From positions 1-45,910 of the forward strand of contig CAYRFQ010000053.1 of NCBI GenBank assembly GCA_964423615.1: a stretch of DNA of 45,910 nt, in the 5' to 3' direction. Every line of letters starts with the position of its first letter. Position 1 is the stretch's first letter. The position numbers were made by a program, and so were the translations under genes. Positions 16,659-25,002 of this stretch are shown here, piece by piece. This DNA is from CAYRFQ01 sp964423615 (GTDB lineage Bacteria; Planctomycetota; Planctomycetia; Gemmatales; Gemmataceae). The notes beneath the pieces are model-generated. The model made no database searches. It saw only the letters and a program-made list of their open reading frames with translations, and was not told where the DNA came from.

Positions 16659-19151
16659 TTACTCAGCCAACACGTCGACTGTTGTCGCGACGTCTGGATA
16701 GACGAGCTTGATTCGAACAAGAGCCGCGACGGCTAGCTCGAAATCTTCGCGGCCCTCGACTCGAACCACATCGCCGAGGATCGCAACGGCTTCGTCGGCT
16801 TGTTCGCGGTCTTCGCGGCCTCGATTTCCCAAGAACTCTATAACCAAGTGCTTCACCTTGCGGTCCGGCCAAACGTCGAACAGCGCCGACCGGCAAAATG
16901 TCTTAAGCTGACCCAAGGATTCGCGGGTTTTCGGAAGGAACTGTTTGGCCAGTTCCAAAGCAAAACCTCGCATGTTTTTGTGTGGATGTTCGACGAGACG
17001 GCGGACGATTTCTTCCCCAGGAAGTTCTCCGATGTGGATTTGGACCAAATCTTTGCCAAGGTCCTGCACGTCGGTTCGGTTGGAGTCCAGCAACCCCATC
17101 AGTCCGTCGATTCCCAATGACTGCATGTCAATATGGTGTCTGAGTAATTCGAATGCGATTTCGCGTGTATCGTCCCACTCGCTCTCTACCAACACAAATA
17201 ACAAAGATGGATCGTCACGCAACCCTGGTAGGGCTGCTCGCAACAAGGCATGTCCAGCACGTCGAACGGAGGCGATTTCGTGTTGGGCCAAAGCAGCCAA
17301 ACGTTCAATCCCCAAGAGGCTCAACGCTTCCGGACGATGGCCCAACAATTCTCCGGCCAACTCTTTCACGACATCTGCCCCACGGGCGACCAAGCGGATC
17401 AAGGCATTGGCCGATACGAGTGAGTTCATCTCGGCAATGAGGGACCTCTGGGCGACGGAGAAATGGCCCGCATACTGGTCGAGTTGAGTAAGTTCGTTTT
17501 GGAGCAGTGGGGCGATTTTCTCGGCGAGTTGCTGGCGAGTTTCCGGTCGGGTAGTAAGGGGCAAGATTACCATCTCGACGATCTGGTTGCGGATTTCGAA
17601 CTGACTGGCTCTCAGAAAGTCGAAAATCAGATTGGCCTCGGTGACCCAATCATTCCGGGTCAACTCCAACCACTGCACACCCAACTTCTGCGAGCTCGAG
17701 TGATCGTTCCACACAAGCTGGCGGATCAGATCCCAGTTGGGGTTGTTGCGATCAAAACGCCGCGCGAGTTCCGTAAGTGCTAGCTCCAATGTCCGCTCGT
17801 AGGGAGCGTTAAGCATCAGAATTATATCTTCGTGCGTCGCTTCTCGGATCAACAACGGATGCTCAGAGTTAATTCTGGTGATTGCAAATTCGTGAACCAG
17901 CGGCAACTGAGCGGCTTGGAGTAGGCGCAAATACGCCTTTGGTTGGTCGTCCCACAATTCTGGATAGGATTCCTCTCGCGTTTCGTTGGTGGGGGCTGGA
18001 GCACCGGGCCAACCAGAACGCGGACGAAACCGTAATTGCCACGAATCCAAGGTAAATCGAGTGCTCTTGCCATAGAGCACTTGGTGGAGCAAATACCATC
18101 GCATCGTGTTCGCGTCGGGAACTTGTTGTGGAAAGTAGTGGATTATCAACTCCGCAGCCGCATGGGCATATCTATCAGGTCGATATCGTGCCAGGTCTTG
18201 CAGATATCGCCAGCTCCTGAGTCGCAAATACGATTGTGTCGTGCGGCTGAAAATCGGCGTACTTCGCTCGACTCCATCATAGCCGGAACGTACCTTCGCG
18301 GTCTTTCCTTTCGTCGTCCGACCACGTTCCTCGACGGCCCAGGCGAGCCATCCAAAAGTGGCATGGTCGTGTCGGAGCATCGCCCGTTTGAAGATGCTTT
18401 TGATCGCCCGCCACGTGAACGCCTCGGGAAATGCGATGCCTTGCAATACTTCTCGGGCGGCTGCCACGGTTTCTGGCGTGGCGAGTTCGTAGAGCGTATC
18501 GAGAGCCAAGGCCCGGTGGTTCACGTTCAATCTTTCCACTTCGTCGACGAGGGTCACAATGTCGGGTGCGGCCCCTCCTTCGAACCGAACTCGGACGGTG
18601 CTTGGCAACCGTTCCACTGCACGTTGTTGGACCTCCTTCCAGGCTTCCTCGTTTCCGATTTGCAAGATGGCTTCGGCCGCGGAACGTCGTCGCGAAAGGA
18701 GCTTCCGAGACGCATACTCTCGCAGGACGGGAATCGCTCGCTCGTCCCCAATCATCCCCAAAGCATCGAGGATTGAGCAGCTGTCATCGACCGCAAAAGG
18801 CAACAACTCCAACAAACGGTCGACGGCTTCCTGAGATTTTCGCCAACCCAAACGTAAGGCAGCTCGTCCTCGGACCGCCGAATTCGTATGGTCGAGCGAT
18901 TCGAGCAACGCGAGGATTCCGCCGGGCCAGTATCCTTCCAGTCGAAGTCCGGCCACGGCAATATCGAATGCTCGCTCGGCGTCCGCCTCCGAATACGGAC
19001 CGAGTGACTGGACGACGCCCAGCTCGAATTTCTCCGGACCCTTCGACACCTCGACAAGGTACTTTCCCTTTTCGCTCGAGTCGGAGATGTGAACCAACGA
19101 GACACGATCAGTGATGTTGGGATTGTAGCCGTGAAAGGGTCGTGGAAGCAT
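16659..19151 (-). CDS. HEAT-repeat protein with possible WGR-like N-terminus
   Basis: An 830-residue cytosolic protein. Residues about 16-75 (LVHISDSSEKGKYLVEV, then GLRLEGY) have the strand pattern and spacing of a WGR domain but lack the WGR tripeptide; this is my inference. From about residue 77 HEAT-type helical repeats run: ILALLESLDHTNSAVRGRAA, LLPFAVDDSCSILDALGMIG, IPVLREYASRK, and later LAALAQHEIASVRRAGHALL and LMGLLDSNRTDVQDLGKDLV. Such solenoids usually bind proteins. No catalytic motif is seen. The ATG at 19151 has no clear ribosome binding site. It lies 70 bases after the PP2C gene and 47 before the SWIM gene on the same strand, so it probably belongs to their operon and may be a kinase/phosphatase client or scaffold. 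Confidence 0.8.
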   Translation of the reverse strand: MLPRPFHGYNPNITDRVSLVHISDSSEKGKYLVEVSKGPEKFELGVVQSLGPYSEADAERAFDIAVAGLRLEGYWPGGILALLESLDHTNSAVRGRAALRLGWRKSQEAVDRLLELLPFAVDDSCSILDALGMIGDERAIPVLREYASRKLLSRRRSAAEAILQIGNEEAWKEVQQRAVERLPSTVRVRFEGGAAPDIVTLVDEVERLNVNHRALALDTLYELATPETVAAAREVLQGIAFPEAFTWRAIKSIFKRAMLRHDHATFGWLAWAVEERGRTTKGKTAKVRSGYDGVERSTPIFSRTTQSYLRLRSWRYLQDLARYRPDRYAHAAAELIIHYFPQQVPDANTMRWYLLHQVLYGKSTRFTLDSWQLRFRPRSGWPGAPAPTNETREESYPELWDDQPKAYLRLLQAAQLPLVHEFAITRINSEHPLLIREATHEDIILMLNAPYERTLELALTELARRFDRNNPNWDLIRQLVWNDHSSSQKLGVQWLELTRNDWVTEANLIFDFLRASQFEIRNQIVEMVILPLTTRPETRQQLAEKIAPLLQNELTQLDQYAGHFSVAQRSLIAEMNSLVSANALIRLVARGADVVKELAGELLGHRPEALSLLGIERLAALAQHEIASVRRAGHALLRAALPGLRDDPSLLFVLVESEWDDTREIAFELLRHHIDMQSLGIDGLMGLLDSNRTDVQDLGKDLVQIHIGELPGEEIVRRLVEHPHKNMRGFALELAKQFLPKTRESLGQLKTFCRSALFDVWPDRKVKHLVIEFLGNRGREDREQADEAVAILGDVVRVEGREDFELAVAALVRIKLVYPDVATTVDVLAE

Positions 19152-19221
19152 GATTATGAATGTGGGAAAGTTGAAACTCTCGTATCTATGGTCTATCTAG
19201 TTCACCACCGAAGGACCAAGC

Positions 19222-19944
19222 TCAATCGGCTGCCAATATCAATACCGTAACATTATCCCTACCACCAGCTTGGTTGCTTACGTCCACCAACTCCTGGCAA
19301 ATCTCTTCAGGCTCAGTCCGTCTTTGGAACACGGAGAGGATTCCTTCGTCCGAAACCATCTCCGTAAGCCCATCGGTGCACAGCAACAATCGATCTCCCG
19401 GTTCCATCGCAAACGTGCAAATGCCCGGGAACACGGGATTTTCCATGCCGAGGAACTGCGTCGGGCCGCCGTTGCCATGCGTCTCGGCTTCTTCGGCCGT
19501 AATCAGCCCTCGATCGAGCATTGATTGCAAGAACGAATGGTCGATGGTGATTTGATCGAGTTTGTCGTTGCGATAGAAGTAGGCACGACTGTCACCGACG
19601 TGGGAGAGCAAAACAGTTGGGGCTTTGAATATGGCCAGGACAAGAGTGGTCCCCAATCCAGCCTCTTGTGATTCAACCATCTGTTGGTGAACAAAAAGGT
19701 TGAGTTGGTTGATTCGGTCGTGGACTTCCTGGGCGAATTCCTGCGTCGAAATCAAGTCGGTGTTCTCGACGAGTTCGTTAAATAACTCCGGGAGCCGGTC
19801 GACAAGTTCTTGTGGGGCCAAGTCGTTGGCCATGCCATCGGCGACGACATAAAGACCACGTTCGGGGTCTGCAAACCATCTGTCCTCGTTGACTGCTTTT
19901 TGCTTTCCGACGTCGGTTACGCAGGTGTGGCGGAAGGTGCCCAT
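19222..19944 (-). CDS. PP2C-type serine/threonine phosphatase
   Basis: A 240-residue PP2C (PPM) metal-dependent phosphatase. The metal-binding and catalytic motifs are complete: NEDRW, VADGM, GLGTTL, SHVGDSRAY, DHSFLQSML, LLLCTDGLTEMV and GGRDNVTVLIL. It contains only the catalytic domain, with no membrane segment, like PstP/PrpC-type enzymes that reverse Hanks-kinase phosphorylation. The frame is open to a TTG at 19959; the ATG at 19944 is preferred, with AGGG about 7 bases upstream. It is next to a Hanks-type kinase upstream (about 145 bases) and the HEAT-repeat gene downstream (70 bases), all on the minus strand. The natural inference is that it opposes that kinase on shared substrates. 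Confidence 0.95.
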   Translation of the reverse strand: MGTFRHTCVTDVGKQKAVNEDRWFADPERGLYVVADGMANDLAPQELVDRLPELFNELVENTDLISTQEFAQEVHDRINQLNLFVHQQMVESQEAGLGTTLVLAIFKAPTVLLSHVGDSRAYFYRNDKLDQITIDHSFLQSMLDRGLITAEEAETHGNGGPTQFLGMENPVFPGICTFAMEPGDRLLLCTDGLTEMVSDEGILSVFQRRTEPEEICQELVDVSNQAGGRDNVTVLILAAD

Positions 19945-20089
19945 TGTCAGCCCTATCAATAAGAGTTCGGCTCGCTCACTTGAAGGTCATCTTTCGACCT
20001 CCGCAACATCGCTTGGACTGTGCATTGTACTTGATCCCAGAGGACTTCGCGAAACCTTGTTGGGTCTGTTGTTGTTCCTGCGTCGGTCG

Positions 20090-23000
20090 TCATTCTGTCG
20101 GGTTGTCGATACGCCAGATGTATATCTTTCGGGATTTTCGAGTGTAGCCATATTCTGCCAACCAACAGTTGTCGGGACTGATGGCCATTTGATTTGTCCG
20201 ATGTTTCGCGTAGGCGTTCAACCCGAGCGTCTTTTGACGTGTCAGAAAGTCCCAGACTTGAGACCGTCCGCCATCGCTTCTCCAAACCAGCCTCGCTCCA
20301 TCGCGGCTGAAAGCGAGGTCTTTGATCTGATTGCCACCATGGCGAGTGAACTGAGTTGGTTTTTGAGGTTTTCCACTGGATAGATCGACTATCCAAACCG
20401 CTCCGCCCGATTGCGCAAGCGCAATTTGGTTCTTGGCGGTCGGATTAACGGCCATGGAAGTGATGCGGTGTTTGGCATTCAATCGAAAGTCATACCGCTG
20501 TTTTCCGTTGGGGAATTGCCGAAACGTAGCCTGGCCATCCAGGTCTCCTGAGCACAACCAGTCTCCGTCGCGACTAAAACCAATGGTCAGGACCCGTTGA
20601 TGTAGTTTTTCCTCGAGAATGTGACAGTTTCGCGATAAATCCCAGACCATTAACCACTCTGTCGCGACCTGGAAATCCTCGGAACTGTTCCCGGCTAACG
20701 CCAAGTACTTGCCATTCGGACTAAAGGCGAAGGCCAAACAGTTTTTGACTTTACTAAACTTGCGAACGAGCTTCGCCGCTTTGTCCGTAATCTTCCACAA
20801 CTGCAGGTGGTTTCCGGAAGTCACGAGATACTGGCCTGTGGGATCATAGGCGAGACCGAATAAAGTTTTGTCTCCCACTGGAAATTGGATTTTCAAGGTT
20901 TGGTTTTGGACGTCCCAAATTTCTACCTGCCCTTCTCGACCGGGGGTTGAGGCTACCGCCAGTAGTGGGCGTCTGGGATGGAATTGTAGATCTTGGACGC
21001 GAGAGACACTTCGGGGCAAGGGTTCACCATGACGGTTTGCGGCCGGATTCCAAACGACCACGTTTCCAGCCAAGTCTTTCGCAACGATTCGATTTCCTTT
21101 GTGGGTATAATGCACGTTCAGAACCAGACCCGTCATCAATTTGGCCTGGCCAACGGTCGGTTTCGTTTTGGACCCGGTAAAGATCGACCCATTGAGGTGG
21201 TGAATGCGGACCCAACCTTCCTTATCCCCGCAAACCAAATACCGGCCGCTTGGATGAAAATCGATGCAGGAAGGACGCGTTCCATGGGCTAACTTGGTCG
21301 CTACATACCTTCGAGAGTTCTGGCTGTGCCAACGAAAAACAACACCCCCGCTATCGACCGAGGTGAGGAGTTGACTGTTATTGTCGAACTGGATTCCTTT
21401 TACGGGTTGGTTGTGCCGAGAGAACGTCGTTATTAATTTCTTGGTAGTGATGTCAACCACGCAAATCACATTTTGCCTGTCTGCCCAAGCTAGCTTTTTT
21501 CCATCGGGACTGAGTGCAACACAATATACGGAACCGATGTTGCGTTCGCGGGCCTTCTCAACGTTCGAGCATCGGAGTTTGCTTGATGAAACGTCCCAGA
21601 CGTGAATCACTTTGTCAAAACCTACAGAGATCAGGATGGATCCTTGCCGACCGAATGTAATATGCTTCACGGCGCCCTGGTGTCCAGGGAAGGACTTTTT
21701 GAGTTCCCAACCTCGTTGTTGGCTTTCCAGGATGTGTATTGTTCCGCTTCCAAGACCACACGCAAGAAACTTCCCCGTTGGATCCATGGCCAAACTTGTG
21801 ACCAAGTCAGATTGAGGTTTACCAAGTTTCAAGAAAGACAAAAGCCGGTTTTTTGTGTTCTGTGGAGTGGAAAGTATCTGGATAACCTCTACTGTCTTGG
21901 AGGAGAGATTCCGAAGACGCACTTCGGATTTGGTAGGCGTGGCGTAGGCTAACCAGTCGCCGTTGCAACTAGCCGCCATGACCGTACCACCGATACTTTG
22001 GTAGGCTGGTCCCAAAGAAAAGCGTTGGGGGAGGAGAAGGTCGTATGTCCGATGGGTCAGAGAATATTCCAACCCACGAGAAGCCCTCGGACAACTCTTG
22101 AGGAGCCGATTCACCCTGGTCAAGTCGATGCCATCCGATGCCGACATCTTTTCCCAAATGCCGTCAAGCCTCTCCGCATACAATTGGACGAGGGATGTGG
22201 TCGCCTTCCAATTGGCTTCTTTGGCGGCTTGCAAAGCCTGTCCTTTCTCGTGTAAGGCTAATGTTTTTGCTTCCAAGGCCGCGTGCTTGTCTTCCAACGC
22301 TTGCGACTTTTCGGTTAGGGCCGTCGTTTTTTCAGTCAAGGCGTCGTCCTTGGCTCGCAAGGCCTGACTGGCGGCCACGAAGGCCGTCGTGACGAAAACC
22401 AGCGCCCCGAGGACGACAACGAAAAGGGCTGCGGCGAGGGACGAAGTGACCGGATGTCGTCGAACCCAACGAAGCGTTTGCCGCCAAGGCGGTGTGGGTC
22501 GGGCTTGAATCGACTCTCCTTGCCGAAAACGTTTGAGGTCTTCGGCCAACTCGGCAGCGCTTGCATACCGATGGTCCGGTTGTTTTTGCAAACACCTCAA
22601 GCAAATGACTTCCAGATCAGGTGGCACATGGGGAACGAGGCGAGTTGGGGGGAGGGGCTCCTTTTCGAGGACCTGTTGGATCGTTTCGAGAGGTGATTCA
22701 CCACGAAAGGGAGGCTGCCCAGTGAGCAATTCATAGAGGATAGCCCCAAGACTGTACACATCGGTGGCCACGGTCAGCCTGGAGCTTTGGCCGCTGGCCT
22801 GTTCGGGGGACATGTAGCAAGGAGTCCCCAAAACGACCCCCGTGGCAGTGAGGTGGTCGGGTCGGGCCATTGGGTTGTTTCCGCCAAGGCCATTCCGGTC
22901 AGTGGACGAAAGAGTCACTCCGACGTGCTTGGCCAACCCAAAGTCGGAGACGAGGGGATGGCCCTCGCCGCCTAACAAGATGTTCGCTGGTTTCAAGTCG

Positions 23001-23827
23001 CGATGGAGGATGCCCCTTCGATGGGCATGGTCGATGGCCCGTGCTATGGTCTCCAGCAAGCCCGCAGCCCGGCGTGGTGAGTTTTGCTCGTCTGGACACC
23101 AAACGCCTCCACGCAAAGCCTTGAGCAAGCTGCCGCCCTCGACGTACTTCATGGTGAAGTATGGGAGTCCCTGGTCTTCTCCCACTTCGTAGATGGGAAC
23201 GATGTCGGCGTGATCGAGTCGTCCAGCGACCTTGATTTCCAGCTGAAATCGCTGGAACTCATCTTCCGAGGCCAATTCTCCCGACCTAATCAATTTCAGG
23301 GCCACGACTCGATCGAGCACCTGATGGCGAGCTTTAAAAACGACACCCATCCCCCCGCGGCCAAGTTCCTCCAGGAGTTCATAACCAGCAAACACCGCGC
23401 CAGGGGTGAGCCTCAAGTCGACCGGTCGTAACCCATCAGGCATGGCTGGTTGTTTGAGCCGAGAATCAGAAATGATCGCTGTCCTTGGCTCATCGGCTAA
23501 CGCCTGCTGCAGTGCCCCTCGCTCCAATTCGGGAAATCTCTGCAAGTAGTATTCGACGCTCGGAACCTTGTCTTCGAACCGGCGATAGTCGATCTCCAGA
23601 ACCAACAACTCCCAGAGCAAGGCCGTCCGAAATGGACCTGAGTGGTCTGATAGGTAATCTTCGATTTTTGGGCTTTGACCCGCCCGCCAATCGTTTTCGA
23701 ATTGGTTGCACAACTCATTGACGCGGCATATCTGTTCGACCGAAAGGTGTTCGAAGTCCCGTTCGGACCTGGAATCGCCGAGGGAACTGTTCTGCTCTTG
23801 GTCTGAGGATGATGGAGAATCGTGCAT
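20090..23827 (-). CDS. membrane Ser/Thr protein kinase with coiled coil and WD40 repeats
   Basis: A 1245-residue Hanks-type kinase of planctomycete architecture. Residues 1-130 carry the N-terminal region common before planctomycete kinases (RVNELCNQFENDWRAG). The kinase domain spans about 149-435: GRGGMGVVF (156-164), Lys178, HRDLKPAN (275-282), DFG (295-297) and GTPCYMSPEQ, so it is catalytically complete. A membrane segment (about 461-486) is followed by a heptad coiled coil (487-540, repeated ALTEK/ALEDK/ALEAK units) and a WD40 propeller region from about 600 to the end (HVWDVSSSK, KLAWADRQN, VEIWDVQNQ, MVWDLSRN, QVWDFLTRQ). The frame is open to a TTG at 23857; the ATG at 23827 is preferred. 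The WD40 part probably lies on the other side of the membrane and senses or scaffolds. An ECF sigma gene ends 79 bases upstream of this start. Confidence 0.94.
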   Translation of the reverse strand: MHDSPSSSDQEQNSSLGDSRSERDFEHLSVEQICRVNELCNQFENDWRAGQSPKIEDYLSDHSGPFRTALLWELLVLEIDYRRFEDKVPSVEYYLQRFPELERGALQQALADEPRTAIISDSRLKQPAMPDGLRPVDLRLTPGAVFAGYELLEELGRGGMGVVFKARHQVLDRVVALKLIRSGELASEDEFQRFQLEIKVAGRLDHADIVPIYEVGEDQGLPYFTMKYVEGGSLLKALRGGVWCPDEQNSPRRAAGLLETIARAIDHAHRRGILHRDLKPANILLGGEGHPLVSDFGLAKHVGVTLSSTDRNGLGGNNPMARPDHLTATGVVLGTPCYMSPEQASGQSSRLTVATDVYSLGAILYELLTGQPPFRGESPLETIQQVLEKEPLPPTRLVPHVPPDLEVICLRCLQKQPDHRYASAAELAEDLKRFRQGESIQARPTPPWRQTLRWVRRHPVTSSLAAALFVVVLGALVFVTTAFVAASQALRAKDDALTEKTTALTEKSQALEDKHAALEAKTLALHEKGQALQAAKEANWKATTSLVQLYAERLDGIWEKMSASDGIDLTRVNRLLKSCPRASRGLEYSLTHRTYDLLLPQRFSLGPAYQSIGGTVMAASCNGDWLAYATPTKSEVRLRNLSSKTVEVIQILSTPQNTKNRLLSFLKLGKPQSDLVTSLAMDPTGKFLACGLGSGTIHILESQQRGWELKKSFPGHQGAVKHITFGRQGSILISVGFDKVIHVWDVSSSKLRCSNVEKARERNIGSVYCVALSPDGKKLAWADRQNVICVVDITTKKLITTFSRHNQPVKGIQFDNNSQLLTSVDSGGVVFRWHSQNSRRYVATKLAHGTRPSCIDFHPSGRYLVCGDKEGWVRIHHLNGSIFTGSKTKPTVGQAKLMTGLVLNVHYTHKGNRIVAKDLAGNVVVWNPAANRHGEPLPRSVSRVQDLQFHPRRPLLAVASTPGREGQVEIWDVQNQTLKIQFPVGDKTLFGLAYDPTGQYLVTSGNHLQLWKITDKAAKLVRKFSKVKNCLAFAFSPNGKYLALAGNSSEDFQVATEWLMVWDLSRNCHILEEKLHQRVLTIGFSRDGDWLCSGDLDGQATFRQFPNGKQRYDFRLNAKHRITSMAVNPTAKNQIALAQSGGAVWIVDLSSGKPQKPTQFTRHGGNQIKDLAFSRDGARLVWRSDGGRSQVWDFLTRQKTLGLNAYAKHRTNQMAISPDNCWLAEYGYTRKSRKIYIWRIDNPTE

Positions 23828-23905
23828 GGATTCTTCTTTCGGGAGGAGAGACGTCAAAGGTTGGTTCCTTGTCGGGAACCAGGAGCATCGGTCGTCGTTT
23901 GCAAA

Positions 23906-24571
23906 TTACCCTTCTCGTTCCCACATACGCTTTATCACGCTGAGTTTCCGCTCGATTGTCTTTCGCACACATCCCAGGCGTTTGGCGATTTCTCCGGTGG
24001 ATTCACCCCGCATCTTCGACAGGGCGACGTCGCGAAGTTCGGGATCTCCGGTGTCGTCCAAACGCGTCAAGAGTAGTTCGAGTTGTTCGCGGATTTGGAC
24101 GATAAAGTCAGGAGTGGGTTCTTGGCTGATGATATTCTGAAAATCGACTCCCGTAATGAGCGGTTTGACGGGAGAGGCTTTTTCCGGGGTGTGCTCTGGC
24201 TGTGGAGTGTCGTCAGGAGTGGCTTCGATTTCTTCGGAAGTATTCGGCCTTCCCGTGCCTCCGCGACGCTGCCGATTTTGTTGACGAATCAGATCGACAG
24301 ATTTGTGCCCGGTAATGGCAACCAGTAGTGGCCATAAGCTCTGGCGGTCAGTAAGTTCCGGAAAACGCCCGTCTCGAGCCCCCATGCAAAAACTTTTGAA
24401 TGCGCTGAGGGCAACGTCTTCTTCGTCGGCGACGGCAGAAGCGACCTTCAGCCGACTTTTGGCAAGCAACACCATTCGCGCGAAGTAGGCATTCCACAGC
24501 TTTTCAGCAGCATGGCATTCTCCTTCCTTGAGTTTTTCGATCCATTGCGTGACCGAGTTGTCCGAGGACAT
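23906..24571 (-). CDS. ECF-type RNA polymerase sigma factor
   Basis: A 221-residue sigma factor of the ECF-like group common in planctomycetes beside WD40 kinases. Region 2 (residues about 5-100) shows AEKLWNAYFARMVLLAKSRL and VALSAFKSFCMGARDG. A longer-than-usual acidic and proline-rich linker (about 112-140) separates it from region 4, a helix-turn-helix with STGEIAKRLGCVRKTIERKL. The ATG at 24571 has GGGAGG 7-8 bases upstream. No anti-sigma gene adjoins it. The adjacent kinase may take that role, as proposed for ECF-kinase pairs in this phylum, but that is inference here. As the first gene of the minus-strand cluster it may direct the cluster's own transcription. Confidence 0.93.
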   Translation of the reverse strand: MSSDNSVTQWIEKLKEGECHAAEKLWNAYFARMVLLAKSRLKVASAVADEEDVALSAFKSFCMGARDGRFPELTDRQSLWPLLVAITGHKSVDLIRQQNRQRRGGTGRPNTSEEIEATPDDTPQPEHTPEKASPVKPLITGVDFQNIISQEPTPDFIVQIREQLELLLTRLDDTGDPELRDVALSKMRGESTGEIAKRLGCVRKTIERKLSVIKRMWEREG

Positions 24572-25002
24572 TCAGTGCCTCCCTAGGAATCACCGCGGGT
24601 ATCGAATCGTATTTGTACTTTTCCGCATTTTTGTATTTTGTCGAAAAACCCACTTTGGCAAAACACCTAATCATCTCTTTGAGTTAGAACGAATATTGTA
24701 CTGAATTTGGAATGGTAGCGTCGTCTAAACTGCATCATCTCAAAGTGGCGATGTTTCCTCGAAATTCGGTAAGTTTAACCTGATCTCCTTAGGCATTTCA
24801 CCGTACAAATCAACCGTACTCGACAGTATCTTCCCTGTTTGTCTCTCCTTCCGAAGTTGAAATCGGACGTGCGAGAAAAACTTTTTCCAGAATAATGTCG
24901 CATTTCTTCTTCGGATGACGAGCGTCTTGTGAAGCCCAACAAGGGCTGGCATCATTTCGAATGCCTATCTCAACCTACAAAAATTACTCATGGAGAATTC
25001 CA
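24572..25002. other. divergent promoter region
   Basis: About 430 bases between the divergent sigma-factor and surface-protein genes. It is A/T-richer than its neighbours, with several T- and A-runs around 24610-24660 and 24870-24890, as expected of two outward promoters. I cannot assign -35/-10 boxes with confidence, and no gene is evident. Confidence 0.5.

Noticed and set aside
18431..19114. Arg/Pro-rich 227-residue open frame opposite the HEAT-repeat gene
   Set aside because: Shadow frame of a real gene; low-complexity composition.
20090..24571. Possibility that the kinase/sigma region is a phage-defence island
   Set aside because: No nuclease, transposase, integrase or known defence domain adjoins it; kinase-WD40 genes are ordinary chromosomal genes in planctomycetes.
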